Assembly: GCA_947463515.1 (NCBI GenBank)
Contig: CANHRI010000015.1
Location: 1 to 48,340 of the forward strand
Source of the DNA: Flavobacteriaceae bacterium
GTDB lineage: Bacteria > Bacteroidota > Bacteroidia > Flavobacteriales > Flavobacteriaceae
Reading direction: 5' to 3'
Length of the DNA: 48,340 bases
Positions 8,907 through 15,955 of the stretch are shown piece by piece. The translations under genes and the position numbers were made by a program. Numbering within the stretch: the first letter of the stretch is position 1; every line of letters starts with the position of its first letter. Under the pieces are notes generated by a model. It ran no database searches. It saw nothing but the letters and a program-made list of their open reading frames with translations, and was not told the DNA's origin.

Positions 8907-8940
8907 GTTTAAAGAGTTTAAAAGTTTAAAGAGTTTAAAA
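8907..8940. repeat. Perfect 17-base tandem duplication
   Basis: gtttaaagagtttaaaa occurs at 8907-8923 and again, without a mismatch, at 8924-8940. Each unit contains two TTTAAA blocks, so the whole is a chain of small palindromes between a stop codon and a terminator. Confidence 0.92.
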
Positions 8941-8943
8941 AGT

Positions 8944-9204
8944 TTACTTTTTGGCACCTTCTTTAATCGCTTTGGCTTTTTCTTCTACTTTCGTAGCGCC
9001 TTTTACCAGTAGGGTGTCGACTTTAGATTTGATTTTCTTTGTAGTCGAGTCCAACGCTTTTTCAGTTTTGGTGGTTACCGAATCCACTTTTTCTTTTACT
9101 TCTTGTGATACTGCCTCCTTGGCGGCATCTAGTTTTTCTTGTGTCGTTTCTTTACACCCCACCAATAGCAGTACGGTGGCAACACTGAATACAATCTTTT
9201 TCAT
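8944..9204 (-). CDS. Small Lys-rich lipoprotein downstream of fabD
   Basis: An 86-residue protein with a short lipoprotein signal (MKKIVFSVATVLLLVGC; Cys17). The mature region alternates Lys/Glu/Thr/Ala with heptad-like spacing (KLDAAKEAVSQEVKEKVDSV), predicting one long amphipathic helix. It shares this style with the protein at 8486-8752 and is probably a paralogue or convergent relative. Only two bases separate its start from the fabD stop, so it is likely translated from the fabD message; a link to fatty acid synthesis is not implied by any motif. Function unknown. Confidence 0.75.
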   Translation of the reverse strand: MKKIVFSVATVLLLVGCKETTQEKLDAAKEAVSQEVKEKVDSVTTKTEKALDSTTKKIKSKVDTLLVKGATKVEEKAKAIKEGAKK

Positions 9205-9206
9205 TA

Positions 9207-10079
9207 TTATGCTGAAATTGTGGTTACTTCTTTATTGATTTTATTGATCAAACCTACCAATACTTTTCCAGGGCCTACTTCTGTAAACGAAGTGGCGCCA
9301 TCGGCAATCATTTGTTGCATCGATTGCGTCCATTTTACAGGGGCGGTCAATTGGGTAATTAAATTTTGTTTGATGGTAGCTGCATCGCTCACCGCACTCG
9401 CCGGTACATTTTGATACACCGGACAGATGGGGTCATTAAAATGCGTAGCTTCAATCGCGGCAGCCAATTCTTCGCGAGCAGGCTCCATCATAGGGGAGTG
9501 AAAGGCACCACCTACAGGCAATAATAAGGCGCGTTTTGCCCCGGCTTCTTTCATTTTTTCACAGGCTTCTTCCACCGCTTTAAATTCGCCCGAAATCACC
9601 AATTGCCCAGGACAGTTGTAATTCGCAGCAACCACAACCCCCTCAATAGAGGCACAAATATCTTCGACCACTTTATCGTCCAAGTTCAATACGGCCGCCA
9701 TTGTAGAAGGGGTAATTTCACAAGCTTTTTGCATGGCAAGGGCACGTTGTGAAACCAATTTTAACCCGTCTTCAAACGACAAAGCGCCGCTAGCCACTAA
9801 GGCTGAAAATTCCCCTAAGGAATGACCGGCTACCATCTCGGGTTGGAAATCCGCCAAGGTTTTGGCCAAAATCACCGAATGCAAAAATACTGCGGGCTGG
9901 GTTACTTTGGTTTCTTTCAATTGTTCTGCGGTTCCTTCAAACATAATGTCGGTAATACGAAAACCCAAAATTTCATTGGCTTTTTCAAACAACTCCCGCG
10001 CTACGGCAGAATGTTCATATAAGTCTTTACCCATACCGGTAAATTGAGCCCCTTGGCCAGGGAATACATATGCTTTCAT
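9207..10079 (-). CDS. fabD: Malonyl CoA-acyl carrier protein transacylase
   Basis: FabD moves malonyl groups from CoA to ACP to feed fatty acid elongation in the cytoplasm. The 290-residue length is slightly short of E. coli FabD but normal for Bacteroidota. Visible active-site parts are VFPGQGAQFTGMG at the start, the nucleophile Ser87 in AGHSLGE, Arg112 in SQRALAMQ and His194 in GGAFHSPMM, followed by the conserved PVYQNVPA and FTEVGPGKVL. A TATTTTTG motif 17 bases before the ATG gives a very short leader. A small lipoprotein gene follows after two bases. Confidence 0.95.
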   Translation of the reverse strand: MKAYVFPGQGAQFTGMGKDLYEHSAVARELFEKANEILGFRITDIMFEGTAEQLKETKVTQPAVFLHSVILAKTLADFQPEMVAGHSLGEFSALVASGALSFEDGLKLVSQRALAMQKACEITPSTMAAVLNLDDKVVEDICASIEGVVVAANYNCPGQLVISGEFKAVEEACEKMKEAGAKRALLLPVGGAFHSPMMEPAREELAAAIEATHFNDPICPVYQNVPASAVSDAATIKQNLITQLTAPVKWTQSMQQMIADGATSFTEVGPGKVLVGLINKINKEVTTISA

Positions 10080-10095
10080 ACACTAGGTTTTACTG

Positions 10096-10103
10096 CAAAA
10101 ATA
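10096..10103 (-). promoter_or_regulatory. -7 promoter motif of fabD
   Basis: TATTTTTG on the minus strand, matching TAnnTTTG; its distance to the ATG at 10079 implies a leader of about ten bases. Confidence 0.62.
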
Positions 10104-10186
10104 GTGAGAAGCATCTATATTTTTGAAATCATGGTTAAATTGTAACTTTTTTTCTCTTTTCAGCGTCCAATAGTCAAAAAAATAGT

Positions 10187-11803
10187 ATGAAAAAAATTAT
10201 CCTTGGACTGCTTTTTTTCGGGGGCATCGTTTACCTCACCTTACCCGTTTTGAATTACGGTTTTTACCCTATAGCAATTATAGTATTTTTTATACTGGGC
10301 TTGGTCTATATTTTTTCGATGAAAATTAGTACCGACAAAGAGTTTAAAAAATTTACCGTCGGGCAACCTCCACACAAGGCTTGGAAATGGGTGTTTTTGG
10401 TCCTTTTCCTCTATTTAACGATTATTCCTTTGGTTACCACAGCGACATTTTTGCATACCGATCGCTATCAAAAATTGATTGGTACGGTCAAAAAAGGCAA
10501 TTCCATTTCACAACAAATGGCACCGATTGGGATGGATCAAATTCGCGTGGTCGATCGCAATCTTGCCTATTTATTAGGAGAAAAAATCATTGGCTCGCAA
10601 CCCGCTTTGGGGAGTCAGGTGCAATTGGGGCAATTTTCAATACAAAAAGTGCACAACGAATTGTACTGGGTAGCTCCGTTATTGCACTCGGGGTTTTTTA
10701 AATGGATGAACAATACCCAAGGAACTCCAGGGTATGTGATGGTTTCGGCCACCAACGAACGGGATGTGCGTTTGGTCCAACAAGTGGGCAACCAACCCGT
10801 ACAGTTGAAATTCCAACCCGGCGCTTTCTTCCAAAGCAATCTGCATAGACATTTATATTTTAATGGATATGCCACGACTGGATTGGAAGATTTTGTGTTT
10901 GAAATCGATGAATCTGGACGGCCGTATTGGGTGGTTTCTACCTATGAAAAAACGATTGGATTCTCGGGGAAAAATACCACTGGGGTTGTCGTAGTCGATG
11001 CACAAACAGGGGACTTGAAGTCGTATACCTTGGCCACAACGCCAGCTTGGGTAGACCGAATCCAACCCTCGACTATCGTTGAAACACAGTTGGAAGACTG
11101 GGGCGAGTACATCAACGGGTATTGGAATTTTTCGAACAAAGATAAATTGCAAATTACCGAAGGACTTACCTTGGTGTATGGTAAAAATAATCGGTCGTAT
11201 TGGTATACCGGAATTACCTCGGTAGGGAGTGACGAAAGTGCTGTAGGTTTTGTGTTGGTAGATACCCGAACCAAAGAAACTACATTTTACAAACAAAGTG
11301 GCGCCACCGAATACGCGGCACAGCAATCGGCAGAAGGGAAAGTACAAGAGAAAGGGTACAAAGCCGCGCTTCCCATTCCGTATAACATCAATGGGATTCC
11401 CACCTATATAATGACGCTTAAAGATGACGGTGGATTGGTGAAAATGTACGCCATGGTGGCCATTAATGACTATACCATTGTTGGCGTGGGCAATTCGATG
11501 CGAGAAACGTTAACCGCATTCAAGAGCGCCTACAATTCTTCGGGAAGTAAATTAGCCAGCGGCGATTCTCGTGGGAAAAAGCAATTGGAATCGGTGGTGA
11601 CCCGTATTCAAACCGATGTAAAAAATGGTTCCAGTGTTTATTATTTTACGGTGAAAGGAATGGACCGAATTTTTGTGGGCTCCTCGCAAATTTCGGCTGA
11701 ATTACCCATCACGACGGTCGGGGATTCGATTTCCATCTCCTATGATGTCGACGGGGAAACCATCATTGACGTCACCCGTTTTGACAACAAAGCGTTTCGA
11801 TAA
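10187..11803 (+). CDS. Membrane-anchored protein of unknown function with repeated beta-type modules
   Basis: I do not recognise this 538-residue protein. Three hydrophobic helices (about 4-20, 27-45 and 68-90) anchor a large extracytoplasmic part of about 440 residues. That part carries three related segments: at about 245-290 (RPYWVVSTYEKTIG... then GVVVVDAQTGDLKSY), about 337-380 (RSYWYTGITSVG... then GFVLVDTRTKETTFY) and about 402-437 (PTYIMTLKDDGGLVKMYAMV). Each has an aromatic strand, a Gly-rich turn and a hydrophobic strand, in the manner of PepSY-like or other small beta modules. A region rich in Ser/Gly (about 455-470) links to a C-terminal beta-rich tail. A TAACTTTT sequence 44 bases upstream is a weak promoter candidate. 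It is a single gene ending at a strong terminator. Confidence 0.8.
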   Translation: MKKIILGLLFFGGIVYLTLPVLNYGFYPIAIIVFFILGLVYIFSMKISTDKEFKKFTVGQPPHKAWKWVFLVLFLYLTIIPLVTTATFLHTDRYQKLIGTVKKGNSISQQMAPIGMDQIRVVDRNLAYLLGEKIIGSQPALGSQVQLGQFSIQKVHNELYWVAPLLHSGFFKWMNNTQGTPGYVMVSATNERDVRLVQQVGNQPVQLKFQPGAFFQSNLHRHLYFNGYATTGLEDFVFEIDESGRPYWVVSTYEKTIGFSGKNTTGVVVVDAQTGDLKSYTLATTPAWVDRIQPSTIVETQLEDWGEYINGYWNFSNKDKLQITEGLTLVYGKNNRSYWYTGITSVGSDESAVGFVLVDTRTKETTFYKQSGATEYAAQQSAEGKVQEKGYKAALPIPYNINGIPTYIMTLKDDGGLVKMYAMVAINDYTIVGVGNSMRETLTAFKSAYNSSGSKLASGDSRGKKQLESVVTRIQTDVKNGSSVYYFTVKGMDRIFVGSSQISAELPITTVGDSISISYDVDGETIIDVTRFDNKAFR

Positions 11804-11807
11804 AAAA

Positions 11808-11840
11808 AGCAAACCCGAAGTGAAAGCTTCGGTTTTTTTT
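11808..11840 (+). terminator. Terminator (both directions) after the 538-residue protein
   Basis: Stem CCGAAG/CTTCGG with a six-base loop, flanked by A-rich and T8-9 runs. It also serves the converging FMN reductase gene. Confidence 0.8.
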
Positions 11841-12355
11841 TAAGTAAATTTTGCAACACATTCAACCAATTCGGCATGATAGGAGTCACTCAGAACACCA
11901 TCGATCATGTGGTCATAAAAATTGGGTAACGTGAACGTGCTCACAATTTCAGCGCCTTGGTAGGGAAACCGTTTTTGCGCGAGTTCCAACACACTGGCAC
12001 CGCCCCGCGCTCCGGGAGAGGTCGCCATGAGTAGCATCGGTTTGTTTTGGAAATTTTTACTTTGAATTCGGGAAGTCCAATCCAAAAGGTTTTTAAATGC
12101 CGCCGAATATGCCCCGTTGTGTTCGGCTAACGAAACGACAAGTACGTCGGCCGAACCAATTTTTGCATAAAAATTATGCGCCGCTTGTGGGATTCCCTCT
12201 TTTTCCAAGTCGACCGAAAATAGCGGAAGGGGGTAATCGTTTAAGTCCAATACTTCGACTTCGGCATTGGAAAATAAATGGGCGGCATAGGTCGCCAATT
12301 GTTTGTTGATCGAAGATTGGCTGGTTGAACCGCCAAAAGCAATAACATTTTTCAT
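11840..12355 (-). CDS. NADPH-dependent FMN reductase family oxidoreductase
   Basis: A 171-residue flavodoxin-like reductase that uses NAD(P)H with FMN; substrates in the family include quinones, azo dyes and chromate. The FMN phosphate-binding start is IAFGGSTSQSSINKQ, followed by the acidic LDLNDYPLPLF and the active-site loop SLAEHNGAYSAAFKNLLDW, then SPGARGG. The start at 12355 was chosen because it begins directly at the first beta strand (MKNVIAFGG) and lies two bases after the stop of the gene upstream; a six-codon extension would overlap that gene. It is the last gene of a minus-strand unit that starts with pirin, which is often linked to redox-related neighbours. The physiological substrate is unknown. 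Confidence 0.88.
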   Translation of the reverse strand: MKNVIAFGGSTSQSSINKQLATYAAHLFSNAEVEVLDLNDYPLPLFSVDLEKEGIPQAAHNFYAKIGSADVLVVSLAEHNGAYSAAFKNLLDWTSRIQSKNFQNKPMLLMATSPGARGGASVLELAQKRFPYQGAEIVSTFTLPNFYDHMIDGVLSDSYHAELVECVAKFT

Positions 12356-12357
12356 CG

Positions 12358-12570
12358 TTAGGTGTGGAGCCAAGCTCCGAAAAGTTTTCGTAAAATAGGC
12401 AAAAGAACATAAACCATGAGCGGCACCAAAATGGCAGTCATGATCAAAGTGCGAATCGGTAAGGCCAAGTCCTTGATGGAGTCACCCAACAGATAGGAAG
12501 CCAACGTAATCGCAGGATAGATGGCAATCCAAACCATGAGTGCAAATTTCCATTTTTTGGGTGGTTTCAT
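12358..12570 (-). CDS. Small two-helix membrane protein resembling the tail of ABM proteins
   Basis: A 70-residue protein with two membrane helices (about 8-28 and 38-58) joined by a short polar loop. The pattern KKWKFALMVWIAIYPAITL and LPIRTLIMTAILVPLMVYV is that of the C-terminal two-helix module found in some antibiotic biosynthesis monooxygenase (ABM) proteins, but here it stands alone without the ABM domain. The start at 12570 avoids overlap with the relic gene upstream. It lies two bases before the FMN reductase gene, so they are probably translated together. Function unknown. Confidence 0.65.
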   Translation of the reverse strand: MKPPKKWKFALMVWIAIYPAITLASYLLGDSIKDLALPIRTLIMTAILVPLMVYVLLPILRKLFGAWLHT

Positions 12571-12581
12571 TGGTTGTAATA

Positions 12582-12728
12582 TTAGGTGAGTGCCCCAGAA
12601 GGACATTTTTCGGCAATGCGCAACAAGCGTTTTTGAATGGCTTCGTCACTTCCTTAGGGGAAGATCAGGCTTCGTGAAACGTGCGTGACCCATTCCGGGT
12701 TTTGTTCGAGATGTACAATCGGTTCCAT
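12582..12728 (-). pseudogene. Relic of a small gene ending in a CPSGAL motif
   Basis: One frame runs from an ATG at 12728 through 24 codons to an in-frame TAA (12656-12654) and continues for 23 codons to a stop at 12584. The second half reads GSDEAIQKRLLRIAEKCPSG and ALT. The CPSGAL end resembles the C-terminus of small mono-cluster 4Fe-4S proteins of the YjdI/Fer4_19 type, while RLLRIAEKCP also resembles the tail of OsmC-type proteins; the parent cannot be settled. The ATG lies nine bases after the pirin stop, as expected of an operon member. A single-base read error is an alternative to true decay. Confidence 0.45.
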
Positions 12729-12737
12729 ACGACTTAT

Positions 12738-13466
12738 TTATTGAAACATGGGAACTTCCATGAGTAACAATTCAGTGTCTTCCGTCATTTGAAAATCCAC
12801 CGTAGCCAAACTGTTGTCATCGGTCCAAATGCCCATACCGTCACGAAGTTGGAGTGCTTGTCCATCTACGGTTAATGCTCCTTTAATCACAAAAACATAC
12901 AAACCGTTGCCTTCTTTTTTAAAAGTGTAATTTGTTACCTCACCCGCTTTGAAATTCCCCATGTGGAACCAAGCATCTTGGTGAATCCAAACGCCTTCAT
13001 CGTCGGCATTGGGGGATAAAATTTGTTGGAACTTCCCTTCACGATCAGGCACGTTTAGAGTAATTTGTTGGTAACGGGGTTCGACATTACGGTATTTAGG
13101 GAACACCCATATTTGCAACAAATTTGTGCGTCGGTCATGATTGGGGTTGAACTCACTATGCTGAATTCCCGTTCCCGCACTCATCACCTGTACATCGCCA
13201 AACTTGATGGTTTCGGCATTATTCATGCTGTCTTTGTGTGCCAAATCACCTTCCAGCGGAATCGTAATGATTTCCATATTGTCGTGCGGATGCGTTCCAA
13301 AGCCCATGCCACCGGCTACAATATCATCGTTTAACACCCGCAACACACCAAACTGTACGCGATTGGGATCGTAATAACCGGCAAAGCTAAAGGTATGACG
13401 GGCTTCTAACCACCCGTGATTGGCGTACCCGCGGGTGTTTGATGTATGGATTACTGTATTTTTCAT
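12738..13466 (-). CDS. Pirin family protein (YhhW-like bicupin)
   Basis: A 242-residue bicupin of the pirin family, some of which act as quercetin 2,3-dioxygenases and others as regulators. The metal site in the N-terminal cupin is complete: His59 and His61 in FGTHPHDNMEI, and His103 and Glu105 in GTGIQHSEF. The opening (HTSNTRGYANHGWLEARHTF) and QIWVFPKYRN are family marks; length matches E. coli YhhW. A TACCTTTG motif lies 30 bases before the ATG, so it is the first gene of a unit continuing into the relic gene, the two-helix protein and the FMN reductase. A Crp/Fnr-type regulator gene lies immediately upstream in the same direction, separated by a palindromic intergenic element; a regulatory link is possible but only inferred. 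Confidence 0.92.
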   Translation of the reverse strand: MKNTVIHTSNTRGYANHGWLEARHTFSFAGYYDPNRVQFGVLRVLNDDIVAGGMGFGTHPHDNMEIITIPLEGDLAHKDSMNNAETIKFGDVQVMSAGTGIQHSEFNPNHDRRTNLLQIWVFPKYRNVEPRYQQITLNVPDREGKFQQILSPNADDEGVWIHQDAWFHMGNFKAGEVTNYTFKKEGNGLYVFVIKGALTVDGQALQLRDGMGIWTDDNSLATVDFQMTEDTELLLMEVPMFQ

Positions 13467-13495
13467 ATCGTTTATATTTAATTAGTAGTACGATA

Positions 13496-13503
13496 CAAAG
13501 GTA
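13496..13503 (-). promoter_or_regulatory. -7 promoter motif of pirin
   Basis: TACCTTTG on the minus strand, matching TAnnTTTG, 30 bases before the pirin ATG. Confidence 0.68.
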
Positions 13504-13590
13504 GGGCGCGACTAACTTTAGGACACTTAATCTAGGTTAAGAAAATGGTTTTGTTTTTGAAGCAGGCGTTTTTGTTCTTTATCCTGTGTC

Positions 13591-13670
13591 TTCCCGCTAT
13601 CCGCTATACCTACCTGCCGGTAGGAAGGTCCCTCCACTGCGTTACGGGGAAGCCGCTCCTATCGGGGCTA
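13591..13670 (+). repeat. Flavobacterial imperfect palindromic intergenic element, copy A
   Basis: An 80-base intergenic stretch opening with TCCCGCTATCCGCTATACC and closing with GCCGCTCCTATCGGGGCTA, with an internal hairpin CCTACC/GGTAGG at 13609-13624. Its GC content is higher than its surroundings. A diverged copy of the same outline lies at 29446-29518 on the other strand. From memory, elements of this form are scattered in Flavobacterium genomes. It sits between the Crp/Fnr stop and the pirin promoter. Confidence 0.65.
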
Positions 13671-13701
13671 GAAGTCAAGTTTGATTGATTGTTTTGAGGT
13701 T

Positions 13702-14277
13702 TTATTTCCAAACCATCTTCCCCTTCATCTTACTAAAAAACTCGGGGGTAACCCCAATGTAAGACGCAATCTGCTTTTGAGGGACACGCTGAATCAAAGA
13801 AGGGTAGCGTTTGCAAAATTTTTCAAAACGCTCTTCAGCACTGCGACTCATATTGTCTCGTAAACGCTCTTGATGGGCGACCAACGAATTTTCAGCCAGT
13901 ATGCGAAAATACCGTTCCAATTGGGGCAGTTTTTGATAAAGGAGTTCTTGCTGCGCCTTGGGTAAAACAATGACTTCGGTGTCTTCCAGCGTTTCGATAA
14001 ACAAATCACCCGGCTTGCCCGAAAACAAACTGTACATGTCGCTAATCCACCAACCCTCGCAAGCAAAATGGAGAATGTGCTCCACAATATTGTCGTTGAT
14101 GTAAAAACTCCGCACCAAACCCGACGTGATGAAATAGGTTTCTGTACACACCGTCCCCGCATGCTGCAGCACCGATTTGGCTTTGTACCGTCGGGTTTCG
14201 GTATGGGCCAAAAACATCGCCGCCTCTTCGGGAGAGAGGCGAACATGTTTTTGGATATGTTCGGTAAGTAAGTACAC
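13702..14277 (-). CDS. Crp/Fnr family transcription regulator
   Basis: A 191-residue regulator with an N-terminal cyclic-nucleotide-binding-type beta barrel (about 20-115; KSVLQHAGTVCTETYFITSGLVR) and a C-terminal helix-turn-helix (VPQKQIASYIGVTPEFFSKM, about 165-185). The recognition helix differs from the usual L-S-R-I-R-R ending, carrying FFSKMKGK. No cysteine cluster of Fnr type is seen, so oxygen sensing by Fe-S is unlikely; the ligand is unknown. It is the third gene of a tight unit: its start is two bases from the DUF6370 stop. Regulators of this subgroup in Bacteroidota are common and often control neighbours, with pirin downstream as a candidate. Confidence 0.86.
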   Translation of the reverse strand: MYLLTEHIQKHVRLSPEEAAMFLAHTETRRYKAKSVLQHAGTVCTETYFITSGLVRSFYINDNIVEHILHFACEGWWISDMYSLFSGKPGDLFIETLEDTEVIVLPKAQQELLYQKLPQLERYFRILAENSLVAHQERLRDNMSRSAEERFEKFCKRYPSLIQRVPQKQIASYIGVTPEFFSKMKGKMVWK

Positions 14278-14279
14278 CT

Positions 14280-14606
14280 TTATTTTTTCAACGGAAGTAA
14301 TTTAAAATAGGTAACCACAAACCTGTTGCCTTTGATTTCACCGATGACTTCCGCTTGACGGATGGCCGAACAAAAACCGTCTTCGGCATGGGCATCGCCG
14401 TGGTCGTCCAGTTTGGTTCCCTCCACAAAATAGGCTTGGCCGTCAATACGCACGGCCAAATCACAGCCTTTTTTGTCTTTCATTCCAAATTGGCATTGGC
14501 CACAGGAGACTTCAACCAGCTGTGTTTTGGGTTGGGCTTTGGATTCTTGCGCTTGCGTTGTGAAGGATACAACAAATAAGCAAAAAGTAAATAGGATAGT
14601 TTTCAT
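14280..14606 (-). CDS. Secreted DUF6370 family protein
   Basis: A 108-residue exported protein with a signal peptide ending near residue 19 (TTQAQ). The mature part begins with LVEVSCGQCQFGMKDKKGCD, has YFVEGTKLDDHGDAHAEDGF and a further Cys near FCSAIRQAEV; this pattern matches DUF6370. The CxxC, the third and fourth cysteines and the Asp/His-rich segment suggest metal or disulfide chemistry in the periplasm, but this is inference. It lies between purT (three-base gap) and the Crp/Fnr gene (two-base gap), so all three should be on one message. Confidence 0.8.
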   Translation of the reverse strand: MKTILFTFCLFVVSFTTQAQESKAQPKTQLVEVSCGQCQFGMKDKKGCDLAVRIDGQAYFVEGTKLDDHGDAHAEDGFCSAIRQAEVIGEIKGNRFVVTYFKLLPLKK

Positions 14607-14609
14607 GGC

Positions 14610-15776
14610 TTACGGGTTAACAGTTATTTTTTGCGCCGTTTCTTGCGCACGTTCAATAAGTTGCTCAATCGGTGTTGCTAAAGCATCGTGGGTCAACACC
14701 ACACCCATTCTGCGGTAGGGGCGCGAAGTGGGTTTTCCAAAAATACGAAAATCAGTTTTAGGCAAACCCGCCACGGTTGCAATGCCGGAGTAGGTAGGGT
14801 TTTCGGAGTTGGCTGTCGCTAAAACTACCGCACTAGCCCCTGCTTTTTCTTGTGTAATTTCAAAAATAGGCAACCCTAACACGGCCCGTAAATGCAATTC
14901 AAATTCGTTGAAATTTTGTGTGCCCGCCAACGTCACCATCCCCGTATCATGCGGGCGCGGGGAAAGTTCAGAGAAATAGACGCCTTCGTCGGTCAAGAAG
15001 AATTCTACGCCAAACAATCCTGCCCCACCTAACGCTTCGGTAACTTTACGAGCCATGTCTTGGGCTTCGGCCAAGTCGCGATCAGAAACGCGGGCAGGTT
15101 GCCAACTCTCTTGATAGTCGCCGCGTTCTTGACGGTGACCAATAGGCGCACAGAATAAAGTAGGATTGTTATGCTGTGTAACGGTGAGTAACGTAATTTC
15201 CGAATGGAAGTTCACAAAGGCTTCCACAATCACTTCGACCACATCGCCACGCGAACCTTCAACGGCATACGCCCAGGCTTTGGCAATATCCTCGGAAGAT
15301 TTTATAGTAGATTGGCCTTTGCCCGACGAACTCATTAAGGGCTTCACCACACACGGAATACCTACTTCGGCAACGGCTTGTTCCAATTCGGCAGCGGAGG
15401 TCGCATAGCGGTAGTTAGCCGTGCGTAGTCCTAGGTCTTGGGCGGCCAAGTCGCGAATGGCTTTGCGGTTCATGGTAAAGTTGGCCGCTTTGGCAGAAGG
15501 AACCACCGTAATTCCTTGCGCTTCATAGTCGTAAAACCGCTCGGTGCGAATGGCTTCGATTTCGGGAACGATTAAATCAGGCTGGTGTTTGGCAACGATT
15601 GCGTCAAGGGCGGCACCGTCAAGCATGTTGATGACTTCAAAACCGTGGGCGACTTGCATCGCGGGTGCATTTTCATAGCTATCGACCGCAATTACGGTTT
15701 GCCCGATACGTTGGGCGGCGATGACAAATTCTTTTCCGAGTTCACCGGAACCTAAAAGTAAAATCTTTTTTTTCAT
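14610..15776 (-). CDS. purT: Formate-dependent phosphoribosylglycinamide formyltransferase
   Basis: PurT makes formyl-GAR from GAR, formate and ATP in purine synthesis, an alternative to the folate-dependent PurN. The 388-residue ATP-grasp enzyme has the N-terminal [10 protein letters not shown] (residues 7-16), the [15 protein letters not shown] linker, the ATP-binding [14 protein letters not shown] and the metal/ATP region [20 protein letters not shown] (about residues 255-275), then DTGMVTL. Length matches E. coli PurT. It is first in a unit with DUF6370 and Crp/Fnr genes with two- and three-base gaps. I see no clear TAnnTTTG directly upstream; the region before it contains an intergenic element. 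Confidence 0.95.
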   Translation of the reverse strand: MKKKILLLGSGELGKEFVIAAQRIGQTVIAVDSYENAPAMQVAHGFEVINMLDGAALDAIVAKHQPDLIVPEIEAIRTERFYDYEAQGITVVPSAKAANFTMNRKAIRDLAAQDLGLRTANYRYATSAAELEQAVAEVGIPCVVKPLMSSSGKGQSTIKSSEDIAKAWAYAVEGSRGDVVEVIVEAFVNFHSEITLLTVTQHNNPTLFCAPIGHRQERGDYQESWQPARVSDRDLAEAQDMARKVTEALGGAGLFGVEFFLTDEGVYFSELSPRPHDTGMVTLAGTQNFNEFELHLRAVLGLPIFEITQEKAGASAVVLATANSENPTYSGIATVAGLPKTDFRIFGKPTSRPYRRMGVVLTHDALATPIEQLIERAQETAQKITVNP

Positions 15777-15815
15777 GCAGTATATTTTGTTACGGTAGGC
15801 GAAACATTCATTTCA

Positions 15816-15912
15816 GGTTGCGTTAGGGGGTGTACTGGAAAGCCCGGATGCTTGAGTTTACGGAGGCAACGGACTTGCAAGGGAACACCCGACCTGAAAG
15901 GGAACGCCCAAA
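15816..15912. repeat. GC-rich intergenic element of a second type
   Basis: Between purT and the aminotransferase terminator lies a stretch with TACTGGAAAGCCCGGATGC and CGGACTTGCAAGGGAACACC, flanked by an inverted pair CAGGTTGCG.../...CCCGACCTGAAAG. No frame codes for a credible protein. From memory, intergenic elements with 'GGAAAGCCCG...GGACTTG' are recurrent in Flavobacterium genomes; only one copy is in this window. Confidence 0.45.
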
Positions 15913-15920
15913 AAATAAAA

Positions 15921-15949
15921 TAAAAAAAGCCCCAAGTTTCCTTGAGGCG
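15921..15949 (-). terminator. Terminator of the aminotransferase gene
   Basis: On the minus strand, stem GCCTCAAG/CTTGGGGC (one G-T pair) with loop GAAA, then seven T. Confidence 0.8.
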
Positions 15950-15955
15950 ATGGGT

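Noticed and set aside
2356..8940. CRISPR-like interpretation of the 15-base and 17-base repeats
   Set aside because: Units are directly adjacent with no spacers and no cas genes are present.
10853..11347. A 164-codon open frame on the strand opposite the 538-residue protein
   Set aside because: It lacks a promoter and family features, and is covered by a frame with better protein character; shadows of this size are common opposite real genes.
12571..12606. Twelve-codon extension of the two-helix membrane protein
   Set aside because: It overlaps the end of the relic gene frame and adds residues unlike the module it resembles.
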